DNA of 30,898 nt from a virus: positions 1 to 30,898 of IMG/VR virus record IMGVR_UViG_3300033816_000923. The stretch is one strand, 5' to 3'. The translations under genes were made by a program, and so were the position numbers. Under the pieces are notes generated by a model. The model saw only the letters and a list, made by a program, of their open reading frames with translations. It had not been told where the DNA came from and made no database searches. Each line of letters opens with the position of its first letter. Positions within the stretch are counted from its first letter, which is position 1. Of the stretch, positions 23,581 through 30,681 are shown piece after piece.

Positions 23581-24430
23581 CGACGGCTTTCTTGGTGTCT
23601 TGGCGCAGCGCTTCATCTTTGCGCAGGTCGGTGGGTGCGATACCGCACAGTGCCTTCTCCAACGCGCTGCGTGCGGCTTCGAGGTCCAGATCATTGACCA
23701 CGTTGAGCGTCTTGGTCAAGTCGCACAGCTCCAAGGCACCATCGACAAGGCTGTCGTGGAACCTGCGAGGCTTGGCTTCACCCTGCACGTAGTCGGTAGT
23801 GAGGCGGTCCGACATGCGCTTGAGGTGGTCACCGATACGCTGGCGCACGTCCTGCATGGCCGCGTCCACACGCTCTTGTGCCACACGTTCGAGCTTGGCC
23901 TTGATGTCGTCCATCGCAGCGTTGCCCACATCCACACGGAAGTCACCCGCCGTAGGCACGGGCAGGTAGTTCACACGGAAGGCAAACTTGGTCATGATCT
24001 CGTTCTGTGAGGGGAAGTCGTTGCGCTGAAACATATCACCCAAGGCCATGGCCTGCGCTGTAATGAGCGTGGGGTAGATGTTGACGAACGACTCGACCAT
24101 CATTGCGAACTCGTCCTCGAAGTCGTTCATCTTGGTAGCGAAGCGCTCGAAGTTGGCAGTAGGCAGCAAGCGCAGGCCCGAGTCAGACCATGGCAGCGTG
24201 TGGTCGTACACGTAGGTGCGAGCACGGCCGATCATCTGTTGAATAACCTCCAGCTCTGTGCGCCCTGCAAGCAGGTGCTTGTTGACGCGTGCTGCATCCT
24301 TGGCCGCAGCGTTCTTGGATGTGACGATCTCGTCTGTTGCGCCCCTGTCCAGCTTGCGTGCGGTCCACACGCTGGCGTTGAATTCGGTGAGCATGGCGCA
24401 GGTGTCGATGTTGTAGCGAGTTGTGTTCAT
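23552..24430 (-). CDS. DUF3150-like phage protein
   Basis: This 292-residue, largely helical protein starts with MNTTRYNIDTCAMLTEFNASVWTARKLDR, the opening typical of DUF3150-like phage proteins (the 'S.WTARKLD' stretch). The rest has MDDIKAKLERVAQERV and DHLKRMSDRL helices and a C-terminal acidic/basic end. DUF3150 proteins are recurrently neighbours of CobS-like (MoxR) ATPases in phages, as here. The family call is from memory of the N-terminal pattern and neighbourhood. The ATG 24428-24430 uses the shared leader. The protein is probably a soluble partner of the ATPase/VWA pair; its role is not known. Confidence 0.55.
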   Translation of the reverse strand: MNTTRYNIDTCAMLTEFNASVWTARKLDRGATDEIVTSKNAAAKDAARVNKHLLAGRTELEVIQQMIGRARTYVYDHTLPWSDSGLRLLPTANFERFATKMNDFEDEFAMMVESFVNIYPTLITAQAMALGDMFQRNDFPSQNEIMTKFAFRVNYLPVPTAGDFRVDVGNAAMDDIKAKLERVAQERVDAAMQDVRQRIGDHLKRMSDRLTTDYVQGEAKPRRFHDSLVDGALELCDLTKTLNVVNDLDLEAARSALEKALCGIAPTDLRKDEALRQDTKKAVDDILNKFSF

Positions 24431-24442
24431 GGTTGGTTCTCC
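24431..24442 (-). promoter_or_regulatory. Shared translation leader, copy 2 (DUF3150-like)
   Basis: GGAGAACCAACC directly before ATG, one base different from the copies at VRR-NUC, VWA-peptidase and 28282-29247. Confidence 0.75.
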
Positions 24443-24673
24443 TTAGTAAATGTTGGATGCGTTGGTGAAGTGTTGCTTGACTGCGCGCAGTGCGATGCGC
24501 TCAATTTGGGCTTGTTGGTACGAGACAATATTGGTGCTGACTTCGTGCATGTGGACCTGCAAGTAGTTCACAACGATCTTCTCCACTGCATCGACGACTG
24601 CGCGTTGTATTGCCTCGTCGTGATCTGCGAGCAAGACCGTGTTGGCCAGTGCGTTGGGTATCGGTTGGTTCAT
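24443..24673 (-). CDS. Unknown 76-residue helical protein
   Basis: ATG 24671-24673 has the shared GGAGAACCAACC leader and overlaps the upstream stop as ATGA. The product has QRAVVDAVEKIVVNYLQVHMHEV and YQQAQIERIALRAVKQHF, two amphipathic helices with a short Asn/Leu-rich N-terminus. It lies directly before the DUF3150-like gene. No function is recognised. An upstream ATG 12 codons earlier lacks a site. Confidence 0.65.
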   Translation of the reverse strand: MNQPIPNALANTVLLADHDEAIQRAVVDAVEKIVVNYLQVHMHEVSTNIVSYQQAQIERIALRAVKQHFTNASNIY

Positions 24674-24927
24674 GGTTGGTTCTCCTGTTGTTGGTACATC
24701 ATTTCGCAAAGCAGTATGGTGCTCTGCACCATCTGCCGTTGCTCGTCAGCGCTGACTGCGTAGAAGTCGTGCATGAATGCCACGACTGGTGGGCTAAAGC
24801 CCGGCTCCGAGTAGGTGCCGTAGATGATCTGCCCTGATTGGTTGAACGGGGGCCTGACAAAAAGGGGGCGCTCCCCTCGTCGGTACTGCCCCCTCGGGCG
24901 GAAGTCGAAGTCAATGCCTTTGCTCAT
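24670..24927 (-). CDS. Unknown 85-residue protein
   Basis: ATG 24925-24927 overlaps the upstream stop as ATGA; GAGG lies upstream. The N-terminus is basic (SKGIDFDFRPRGQYRRGERP), then SGQIIYGTYSEPGFSPP and a C-terminal helix that includes MVQSTILLCEMMYQQQ. No domain is recognised. It is part of the ATGA-coupled chain from the VWA-peptidase gene. Confidence 0.6.
   Translation of the reverse strand: MSKGIDFDFRPRGQYRRGERPLFVRPPFNQSGQIIYGTYSEPGFSPPVVAFMHDFYAVSADEQRQMVQSTILLCEMMYQQQENQP
24674..24685 (-). promoter_or_regulatory. Shared translation leader, copy 3
   Basis: GGAGAACCAACC directly before the ATG of the 76-residue gene, preceded by CAACA as in the VWA-gene copy. Confidence 0.75.
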
Positions 24928-25151
24928 GCTGCACACCTCACAAGGTTGATGCACGTATCACGCAGCGCGTTGGTGAGAGGTGCGCTGGTGGTGAACGCAG
25001 CCAGCACGTACGTGGTGCCGCTGCTACGGCACTTGGCCTCCACTGCGTACATGTAAGGTGTCCCGAAGTGCTGACGCCTGACCCGGAAGTCAAACATGTC
25101 CTCCGTGGGGGGCTTGAACAGTCTCCACTTGACCAGCTCGGGCTCGCTCAT
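24924..25151 (-). CDS. Unknown 75-residue protein
   Basis: ATG 25149-25151 overlaps the VWA-peptidase stop as ATGA; GAGG lies upstream. The product is a beta-rich small protein (FRVRRQHFGTPYMYAVEA, then GTTYVLAAFTTSA) with a C-terminal helix. The coupled start directly behind the VWA gene suggests a partner, without other evidence. No function is recognised. Confidence 0.6.
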   Translation of the reverse strand: MSEPELVKWRLFKPPTEDMFDFRVRRQHFGTPYMYAVEAKCRSSGTTYVLAAFTTSAPLTNALRDTCINLVRCAA

Positions 25152-26332
25152 GGACGAATCCTCAACACCTTGCCTGCGCGTGGCATGAAGTCTTCGTTGT
25201 CCACGACACCCCACAAGGTCGGCATGTCGGTCATGCGGTAGTCGGACTCGATGTAGCCATCGGTCAGCATGATGACAGCCTTGGCCTTGATCTTGTGCTC
25301 GGCCACGTAGTCAGCAACACACGACACAACGGTGCCGCCACCGCCCTTGGGTGCAAGCTGCGTGGCAATGTCTTGGTACTGCTCGGGCTTGAACACCTGA
25401 TCGCCGCACACCTCCGTGTCCCACCACAACATGCGCACGCTGTCTGGTCGTGTGTTCTGCACGATACGCGCCACTTCACCGAACACAACAGGGTACGCCC
25501 AGTGCATGGAGCCTGACGTGTCGCACGCAATGACGATCTCGCCAATGTTCTCGTCGAAGTGCGAAGGCATGATGAAGCCGGACGCAAGCAAGCGCTTGTT
25601 GGGTGGGCAAAAGCGTGAGTTCTCGTCGCCAACGCACACAGAACTGATGAAGTCCTGCAACGCATCACGCCAGTTGGTCACGCGCTCCTGCGCTGTGCCA
25701 AGGATGTCACGGCCACCCTCTTTATCGCCACGCATCTTGCGCACAAGCAACTCGCCTTGGCGGTTGGCATCGTCGACCATCTTGCCCAGCTTCTCGGACT
25801 CCTCGGGTGTCATGGGGTCACCACCACCCTCGCCGTTCATCTGGTGGTCGTCCATGGCCTGCGGCTGTTCGTCGGCATCCTTGAGCAACTCTTGCAGCAC
25901 CTGCGGGTACGACATGCCCTTGAACTTCTCGTCGAACAGAATCTTGATCTTGGCGGGGAAATCCATGAACTTGCGCTCAGGGTCAAGCTCGTCGATCAGG
26001 CCGTTGACCACGTAGTCCATGGCCGCGTTGTTGATCTGCGGACCGAAGCGCTTGCTGTACCCAATGTACGCTGGCAAGACGCAGTGCTTGAGCGCCACGT
26101 GGAAGTTCTCGTGCAGCACAACGAAGCGCAGCTCCTTGCGTGTCAGGTCACTGATGAACGCTGTGCCGTACAGCTTGTCCTTGCCGTTGGTTGCAGCAGT
26201 GGGCATGTCATCACATGCCTCGGACTTGCCCATGCACACGATGCCGGACAGCAGCGCGAACTTGTGGTGACGCATCACGTCGATGTTGCACGCTTGGATT
26301 TTCTGGTTGGGGGTAAGTTTGTCAAAGCTCAT
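25148..26332 (-). CDS. VWA-domain protein with zinc-peptidase-like N-terminal domain (DUF2201-like)
   Basis: This 394-residue protein has two linked modules. The N-terminal part (1-160) carries H74-E-N-F-H78 with H83 nearby, a DUF2201-type zincin signature. A charged linker (about 155-235) follows. The C-terminal VWA domain has the MIDAS set D271-T-S-G-S275, T334 (GGGGT) and D358 (LTDG), which would bind Mg. Such proteins are usual partners of MoxR AAA+ ATPases, and such an ATPase is encoded three genes upstream on the same strand. The shared GGAGAAGCAACC leader precedes ATG 26330-26332. A soluble protein, no signal peptide; the substrate is unknown. Confidence 0.88.
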   Translation of the reverse strand: MSFDKLTPNQKIQACNIDVMRHHKFALLSGIVCMGKSEACDDMPTAATNGKDKLYGTAFISDLTRKELRFVVLHENFHVALKHCVLPAYIGYSKRFGPQINNAAMDYVVNGLIDELDPERKFMDFPAKIKILFDEKFKGMSYPQVLQELLKDADEQPQAMDDHQMNGEGGGDPMTPEESEKLGKMVDDANRQGELLVRKMRGDKEGGRDILGTAQERVTNWRDALQDFISSVCVGDENSRFCPPNKRLLASGFIMPSHFDENIGEIVIACDTSGSMHWAYPVVFGEVARIVQNTRPDSVRMLWWDTEVCGDQVFKPEQYQDIATQLAPKGGGGTVVSCVADYVAEHKIKAKAVIMLTDGYIESDYRMTDMPTLWGVVDNEDFMPRAGKVLRIRP

Positions 26333-26682
26333 GGTTGCTTCTCCTGTTGTTTAAGGTTCAGTTCGGTCGGATGGTAAAGCTCCGACATCTTTGGTTCGTG
26401 GTGGATCACGACAAAGTCAGACACACCGAAGTGCATGGCCCACAAGAACGCGACGGTGTCACGTGCTGCGATCACCATGTCCTTGGTGTGCGTGGCCTTG
26501 TCGAAGAACTCACGGTGAACAAGGCGCAGGGCCTTGTCCTTGATGCCGCGCCCTGCATACAGCGAGACAGCTGCCTTGCCCTTCGATGCGGTCAGCCACA
26601 CCTTGGACACGATCACGATCTCGCCGTCAGCGTTACGGCAAAACAGGTTGATGTTCTGCGACTTGTCGTAACGTGCTGTCAT
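26329..26682 (-). CDS. Unknown 117-residue protein between the MoxR and VWA genes
   Basis: ATG 26680-26682 follows GAGGAG and overlaps the upstream stop as ATGA; its own stop overlaps the VWA-peptidase start as ATGA. The product begins with TARYDKSQNINLFCRN and is alpha/beta with GEIVIVSKVWLTA and a helix FLWAMHFGVSDFVVIHHE. A C-terminal Gln/Lys tail ends it. No domain is recognised. Position inside the MoxR-VWA group makes it a candidate component. Confidence 0.65.
   Translation of the reverse strand: MTARYDKSQNINLFCRNADGEIVIVSKVWLTASKGKAAVSLYAGRGIKDKALRLVHREFFDKATHTKDMVIAARDTVAFLWAMHFGVSDFVVIHHEPKMSELYHPTELNLKQQEKQP
26333..26344 (-). promoter_or_regulatory. Shared translation leader, copy 4 (VWA-peptidase)
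   Basis: GGAGAAGCAACC directly before ATG; identical to the VRR-NUC and 28282-29247 copies and preceded by CAACA as at 24674-24690. Confidence 0.8.
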
Positions 26683-27005
26683 TTCAGCTTGCTCCTCAGT
26701 GCGTACTCAGTGCCGTGCTTCACAGCAAACAGATCGCACATGGTTCGCAGCATGCGGTGCTTCTCCGCCTTGGGCGTGTCACGCGGCACGAACATGCGGT
26801 GCAAGATGGTGCGCTGCGCGATGCCGTGCCTTCCGGCCAACACCGTGGGGTGCCAGAAGCCGTACACGGAGAGCATTGCCCACCCCTCCTTGTACGCCGC
26901 TTTAGCGTCGAGCCGCAGCGCCCCTTTCGGGGTACGCAGCAGCTTGCTGACGTCTATGTCCACATCCACATAGTCGTACTTGTTCATTGCGCGTACTGTG
27001 CTCAT
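26679..27005 (-). CDS. Unknown 108-residue protein of the MoxR-VWA group
   Basis: ATG 27003-27005 lies three bases after the MoxR stop, with AAGTAAG as a weak site, so translation probably continues from the ATPase gene. A second ATG at codon 7 is possible. The product has a short acidic beta stretch (YDYVDVDIDV), a KGALRLDAKAAYKEGWAML helix and a basic C-terminal helix. No known domain is recognised; the coupled position suggests a shared role with the ATPase. Confidence 0.65.
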   Translation of the reverse strand: MSTVRAMNKYDYVDVDIDVSKLLRTPKGALRLDAKAAYKEGWAMLSVYGFWHPTVLAGRHGIAQRTILHRMFVPRDTPKAEKHRMLRTMCDLFAVKHGTEYALRSKLK

Positions 27006-27008
27006 GAC

Positions 27009-28133
27009 TTACTTCGTGCTGAAGAAAATCTTGTGCGATGCCAAGAGCGAACCGAAGTTCGTCAACGACACATAGTGCGCAATGTTGGACGAGTTGGCCA
27101 CGCTGTTGCAGAAGATCGACTGCATCTCTGTGCGCATGCGCAGCACGTACTCAACAACCTTGGCCGCATCGTCGCGCTTGTCAACGCGTGAGACGAACTG
27201 GAACACCTGCACAAGCTGCGCAGTGGGGTTGTCGGCCAGCGGCGCAGTCGCAGGGTCTTTGAGCACACGTTCGAGTGAGCAGATGTCACGGCCAAAGCGT
27301 ACGAATGAAGACAGCGCCTCAGCAGTCGTGGCACCCAGCGTACCGATCAACGCAGCCTCAAGCGTGTCATCGTCGAGCACACCGTCACCAGCATCGAGCA
27401 CGTCACCCGCTGCAACCAAGCTGCGCGGCGTAGCATATGCCAGTGCCATCGAGCGAGGATTGAAGATGTAGCCGTTGTCCTTGGACTGATCCTTGCCCTC
27501 GTGCTTGCCGCCCTTCTCGTAGTCGAGGAACGAGTCCATGACCTGAGCGTAGCTGTTGACGAATGCAATCACCGAAGCGTTGACGCCCTTGTCGATGGCC
27601 CACTGCACCCACTCGCCAGCGGTAGGCTTGCGCATCTTGACGAACACGAGACGGTTGCGCAGGTGCGCCTGAATGCTATCGCCAAGACCCTCAACAGCCA
27701 AGTTGGTTGCACAGAACACCACGCTACCCTCGGGCATGTGGTAGTTGCCAACGCGGCGCTCGTAGATGATCGGGGCCAGCACGTTCTTGATGAACTGCGG
27801 AGCCTTGGCGATCTCGTCGAGGAACACCATGATTGGCTTGGCATCGTTGACACCCATCTGATTGGTGCGCGATACACCGAAGCGCTCGTTTGGCAACTCA
27901 CGTGACACGCCGTTCTCGCGGTCGAGGTCAGGCATCCACACAGAACCATCGGAGAGCTGTGTGCAATCGACAGGGTCAACTGCGATGTGGCCAGCGAACT
28001 TGGGGTGCTTCTTGAGCGCGTGGAACAGCGCGGTCTTGCCTATGCCGTTCTCGCCCTCGACGATGACGGTGCGCTTGTCGCCAACAGCGGCGATGAGGTT
28101 GAGGACTTGAGTGAAAGAAAGCATTTTGTTCAT
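27009..28133 (-). CDS. MoxR/CobS-type AAA+ ATPase
   Basis: This 374-residue protein is an AAA+ ATPase: Walker A GENGIGKT at 27-34, Walker B VFLDEI at 103-108, a sensor-1 region FCATNLAVEGLGD and RNRLVFVKM around the arginine finger. It resembles MoxR/CobS ATPases, which power VWA-domain partners and act in metal-chelatase or protein-remodelling complexes; phages carry such CobS-like ATPases. It has the right partner, the VWA protein encoded at 25148-26332. ATG 28131-28133 is preceded by AGGAG. The 148-base upstream gap holds a strong promoter and hairpin, so it is probably the first gene of the MoxR-VWA transcript. Confidence 0.88.
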   Translation of the reverse strand: MNKMLSFTQVLNLIAAVGDKRTVIVEGENGIGKTALFHALKKHPKFAGHIAVDPVDCTQLSDGSVWMPDLDRENGVSRELPNERFGVSRTNQMGVNDAKPIMVFLDEIAKAPQFIKNVLAPIIYERRVGNYHMPEGSVVFCATNLAVEGLGDSIQAHLRNRLVFVKMRKPTAGEWVQWAIDKGVNASVIAFVNSYAQVMDSFLDYEKGGKHEGKDQSKDNGYIFNPRSMALAYATPRSLVAAGDVLDAGDGVLDDDTLEAALIGTLGATTAEALSSFVRFGRDICSLERVLKDPATAPLADNPTAQLVQVFQFVSRVDKRDDAAKVVEYVLRMRTEMQSIFCNSVANSSNIAHYVSLTNFGSLLASHKIFFSTK

Positions 28134-28173
28134 GATTAAGAACTCCTAGTGATGAAAGAAAAATTGAGAGGTT

Positions 28174-28198
28174 ACTGGGGAGAACCGTTCTCCCCAGT
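28174..28198 (-). other. Perfect 11-bp hairpin, loop 3, at the predicted transcript 5' end
   Basis: ACTGGGGAGAA (28174-28184), loop of three, TTCTCCCCAGT (28188-28198), with no mismatches. On the minus strand the transcript from the promoter at 28206-28235 should start at or next to its first base, making it a 5'-terminal hairpin. On the + strand it is followed by TTTTT (28198-28202), the form of a Rho-independent terminator, but no + strand gene lies near it. Confidence 0.75.
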
Positions 28199-28205
28199 TT
28201 TTGAT

Positions 28206-28235
28206 ATTGTATCTCATTTGTCCATTGTTTGACAA
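28206..28235 (-). promoter_or_regulatory. Strong sigma70-like promoter for the MoxR-VWA operon
   Basis: On the minus strand TTGTCA (28230-28235) and TACAAT (28206-28211) are 18 bases apart; each box matches 5 of 6 consensus bases. The expected start, about 7 bases beyond the -10, is near 28198-28199. It lies after the stop of the 28282-29247 gene and directs transcription into the MoxR gene. It is the best promoter seen in the window. Confidence 0.6.
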
Positions 28236-28271
28236 CTCCTTTGCAAAAAGATTGATGAATGTTCCTTCTCT

Positions 28272-28287
28272 CCCTGACACGTCAGGG
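28272..28287. repeat. Inverted repeat over a stop codon
   Basis: CCCTGAC and GTCAGGG (28272-28278, 28281-28287) with a 2-base centre overlap the TGA of the 28282-29247 gene. No T-run follows directly on either strand, so it is a weak terminator candidate at most. Confidence 0.4.
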
Positions 28288-29247
28288 GTAGGGCGTGGCT
28301 GTGTTGGGGAAGTCTTTCACGTCCATGAACGGGGCCAGTTGGATAGCGTCGGACTTGCGCTTGAGGACGCTGCACTCTCGCTTGGCTATTCTCCACAACG
28401 CGTCAGCCAGAACCTTCTCTGTAACGTGTTCCAGTATGGAGTCGTTGGGGTAGCGCTCCGCTGCCTTGGTTGCCTCGTAGTCGAACACGTCCTCGGCCAG
28501 CAGCATGAACGCATTGATGCGCCTCTCTTGTGACTCCGGCTTGAGCATGTTGAACAGGTCGGATGTAATCGCCTCCAGTGCTTGGCGTGTGTCGAACCCC
28601 ACGTTGATACCTTTGAACGGTTCGAGCAAGTCGTAGTCGAGGTACACACGCCCAAGGAATTCGGGTATGCGCATGCAGGCCAGCGTAATGAGGTTCTCCA
28701 TGTTGGCCCGTGCCCGCTTGTGCGTGGCTCTGTCGTCGGGGCTCATGCGCTTGACGTAGTGTGTTGTGTGCGATGACTTGGCCACGTCGAGGCGCAGGCC
28801 GTAGAGCACCTCATGCTTAACCAGCCACAGGTCAGCGCTGAACGAGGAGCCTTTGTCTGGGATGCTGTCTCTGTTGGCGATAGGCACTGCCACAGTGCGC
28901 CCGTCCGTCGTCATCCACGTGTTTTGATGGCGCACATTGAGCACGTGGCGCATGAACTGTTTGCTCATGTTGGAGGGGTGCCCGGTGTACAGCACGCGCC
29001 GCCCGTCTGCTGTTGGTTTGTAGTAGCGTGCCATCACTGTGTGGTGCAGGCACACGTCGTAGTGCTCGCCCCCGTTGATGCGCTCGATGCGGTAGTGCCA
29101 CGAGCGGTTGTCCTTGAGCGGGCGTTGGTTGTCGTTCCACTTCTGTGTGCTGCGTGGGCCTTTTGGGCGCGGCGTGTTGTTGAACGTGTTGTGCGCTGAC
29201 TCCCACGTGGTGACGTTGGGCAGCGTGTGTATGGATGATGAAAACAT
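28282..29247 (-). CDS. Unknown 321-residue phage protein
   Basis: ATG 29245-29247 is chosen because the shared GGAGAAGCAACC leader precedes it; the frame runs 11 codons further without a site. The product is mostly soluble and helical. Visible features: a basic N-terminal third (KGPRSTQKWNDNQRPLKDNRS), GGEHYDVCLHHTVMARYY, a long central region with MSPDDRATHKRARANMENLITL, and ITSDLFNMLKPESQERR near the C-terminus. No domain was recognised and no catalytic triad is visible. It lies directly upstream of the MoxR promoter on the same strand; its own terminator is weak. Confidence 0.75.
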   Translation of the reverse strand: MFSSSIHTLPNVTTWESAHNTFNNTPRPKGPRSTQKWNDNQRPLKDNRSWHYRIERINGGEHYDVCLHHTVMARYYKPTADGRRVLYTGHPSNMSKQFMRHVLNVRHQNTWMTTDGRTVAVPIANRDSIPDKGSSFSADLWLVKHEVLYGLRLDVAKSSHTTHYVKRMSPDDRATHKRARANMENLITLACMRIPEFLGRVYLDYDLLEPFKGINVGFDTRQALEAITSDLFNMLKPESQERRINAFMLLAEDVFDYEATKAAERYPNDSILEHVTEKVLADALWRIAKRECSVLKRKSDAIQLAPFMDVKDFPNTATPYP

Positions 29248-29259
29248 GGTTGCTTCTCC
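29248..29259 (-). promoter_or_regulatory. Shared translation leader, copy 5
   Basis: GGAGAAGCAACC directly before ATG 29245-29247; identical to the VRR-NUC and VWA-peptidase copies. Confidence 0.8.
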
Positions 29260-29293
29260 TAGTGTTGTGTGAGACGACATGTCTCACGGTTGA

Positions 29294-29569
29294 TTACTCG
29301 GTAAGAACTTCTTGTATGTAGCGCACGAGACCGCGCACACCGCCGAACTTTTTCCTGATATGGGTGTGGTTGGTCCCAGTACCCCATTCGTTTCCCGGGG
29401 GTTTGTGTCGCCACGTACCTGTGGTGGGCCACAGGTGGTACTCGTGCCTGCGGCCGTGCCGGTCTATGTTGTACACGATGATGTGTTCGCCGTGGTTGTG
29501 TACAGTGAACTCCAGACCCGCTACCGTCAAGATGGTCGGCGCGACCAAGACCCACTCGTCCGGTGTCAT
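29294..29569 (-). CDS. Unknown 91-residue His-rich protein
   Basis: ATG 29567-29569 overlaps the upstream stop as ATGA. The product is rich in His and aromatic residues: FTVHNHGEHIIVYNIDRHGRRHEYHLW, then a Thr/Trp loop and a basic C-terminal helix with GGVRGLVRYIQEVL. Several His clusters could bind metal but no known motif is seen. It ends 46 bases before the next start. Confidence 0.6.
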   Translation of the reverse strand: MTPDEWVLVAPTILTVAGLEFTVHNHGEHIIVYNIDRHGRRHEYHLWPTTGTWRHKPPGNEWGTGTNHTHIRKKFGGVRGLVRYIQEVLTE

Positions 29570-30252
29570 ACAAGCGCTCCATCCTCGTCGAACATCCAGC
29601 CGTTGGCTTCGGCGGCTTCGATCAGTGACTCCTCACTGGTGAGGTGCTCGTGCTCGGACTCAAGGTCGTCGTATATCTGGCGTGCGTAGGCCTGCGCCTC
29701 TTCGAGTATCCACGTCTCAAGGTCGTCGATCAGGTGGTCGATGTCTGCGCCCTTGTACAGTTGGTAGATGTTCGCACGTTGCAGCGGGCCTTCCTCTTGC
29801 AAGCGCTCTTCATCGTCCTCGTCGAGGCATTCGAGGTTACTGTAGCTGATGCTCTCAAGGCGCATCATGTTGTCGTGCACGTAGTGGAAGCCACTGCGGT
29901 TGACGTTGGTGTAGCGCTCGACCCAGTCGTACCCCTCGTTGAGGATGGCTTGCAGTATGAAGTAGCGGCCGAAGTCGGGGTGATCTTCCTTGAGGTGGTA
30001 GTCAAGGAACTCTTTGATGCGCACGCTGCCTGTCCACGATGCGCCATCACCTTGTGACCAGAAGCCTGAGAAGCGTATGTCGTCAATCTCGAAGCCACGT
30101 TCAGGCCCGTCTGCTTTGGCGTTCTCGTACACACCGTCCCACCACTCGTGGTCCAGCGATTCGCTGAACCACTGCAACGCCTTGTCCTTGGCGCGTTGGC
30201 TGAGTTCTTGGTAGCTGAACTCGGTCTGTTCTGTTTCGGTTTCTTCAGTCAT
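29566..30252 (-). CDS. Acidic phage/plasmid-type protein with FWSQGDGASW motif
   Basis: ATG 30250-30252 follows GAGGAG and overlaps the previous gene by 8 bases; an ATG-like start five codons earlier is less supported. The 228-residue product has a helical LSQRAKDKALQWF region, then a GFWSQGDGASWTG motif around 62-75 (in this numbering), and an acidic C-terminal half. The FWSQGDGASx pattern recurs in phage and plasmid proteins of unknown function. The high Asp/Glu content could mimic DNA, as in anti-restriction proteins; this is speculation. Confidence 0.65.
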   Translation of the reverse strand: MTEETETEQTEFSYQELSQRAKDKALQWFSESLDHEWWDGVYENAKADGPERGFEIDDIRFSGFWSQGDGASWTGSVRIKEFLDYHLKEDHPDFGRYFILQAILNEGYDWVERYTNVNRSGFHYVHDNMMRLESISYSNLECLDEDDEERLQEEGPLQRANIYQLYKGADIDHLIDDLETWILEEAQAYARQIYDDLESEHEHLTSEESLIEAAEANGWMFDEDGALV

Positions 30253-30412
30253 TTGAGTGCTCCTCAATTTCAGTCACGTTGTTCTCGCCGTAGTTGGCGC
30301 TGTGGTGTGGGAACAAGCGCCATGCTTTTTCCTCGGCTTGCTCTTTGTCTTCGGCCTGCACCTCGATGGTGTAGAACTCGACTGCTTGGATGTGTACTGT
30401 GTACGCTTTCAT
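30245..30412 (-). CDS. 55-residue small protein
   Basis: ATG 30410-30412 follows AAAAGGAG and overlaps the upstream stop as ATGA. The product is a strand-helix-strand type small protein (MKAYTVHIQAVEFYTIEVQAEDKEQAEEKAW) with an acidic tail. It overlaps the downstream gene by 8 bases. The pattern of a beta strand, E/A-rich helix and a final acidic part is common to small phage accessory proteins; no function is recognised. Confidence 0.65.
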   Translation of the reverse strand: MKAYTVHIQAVEFYTIEVQAEDKEQAEEKAWRLFPHHSANYGENNVTEIEEHSND

Positions 30413-30681
30413 TGCTCGTTCTCCTTTTGTTGACGGTATGCGTTGAGTGTGTGCCACTTGTCCAGCTCCTTGGTTGACACGACCTGCACTGCGGCGCTGC
30501 GCTGCGTATCGAACAGCGCGAAGCGCAACTCGTAGTTGTTATCGTGGCCTACGTACCCGCTTTGTCTGCCCACGTAGTTCTCCTCGATGGTCTCTGCCTG
30601 CTCAGCAAGGGCCACCATGGCGTCGAGCTGCTCTGCTGTGAGCAACAGCTCAGCGTTACCGAATCTAATCTTGAATCTCAT
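30409..30681 (-). CDS. Unknown 90-residue protein
   Basis: ATG 30679-30681 follows AAAGGAGAAAGCAA and overlaps the upstream stop as ATGA. The product begins with beta-rich MRFKIRFGNAELLLTAEQLDAMVALAEQAE and continues with a GYVGHDNNYELRFALFD strand pair and a Lys/Gln-rich end. No catalytic motif is visible. Its N-terminal strand-helix pattern resembles small phage proteins of unknown function. Confidence 0.65.
   Translation of the reverse strand: MRFKIRFGNAELLLTAEQLDAMVALAEQAETIEENYVGRQSGYVGHDNNYELRFALFDTQRSAAVQVVSTKELDKWHTLNAYRQQKENEQ

Noticed and set aside
28174-28202. Hairpin with T-run read as a + strand terminator
   Set aside because: It fits the shape of a terminator, but no + strand gene ends nearby and the minus-strand promoter explains the A/T-rich flank; kept as a 5' hairpin with the terminator as a second option.
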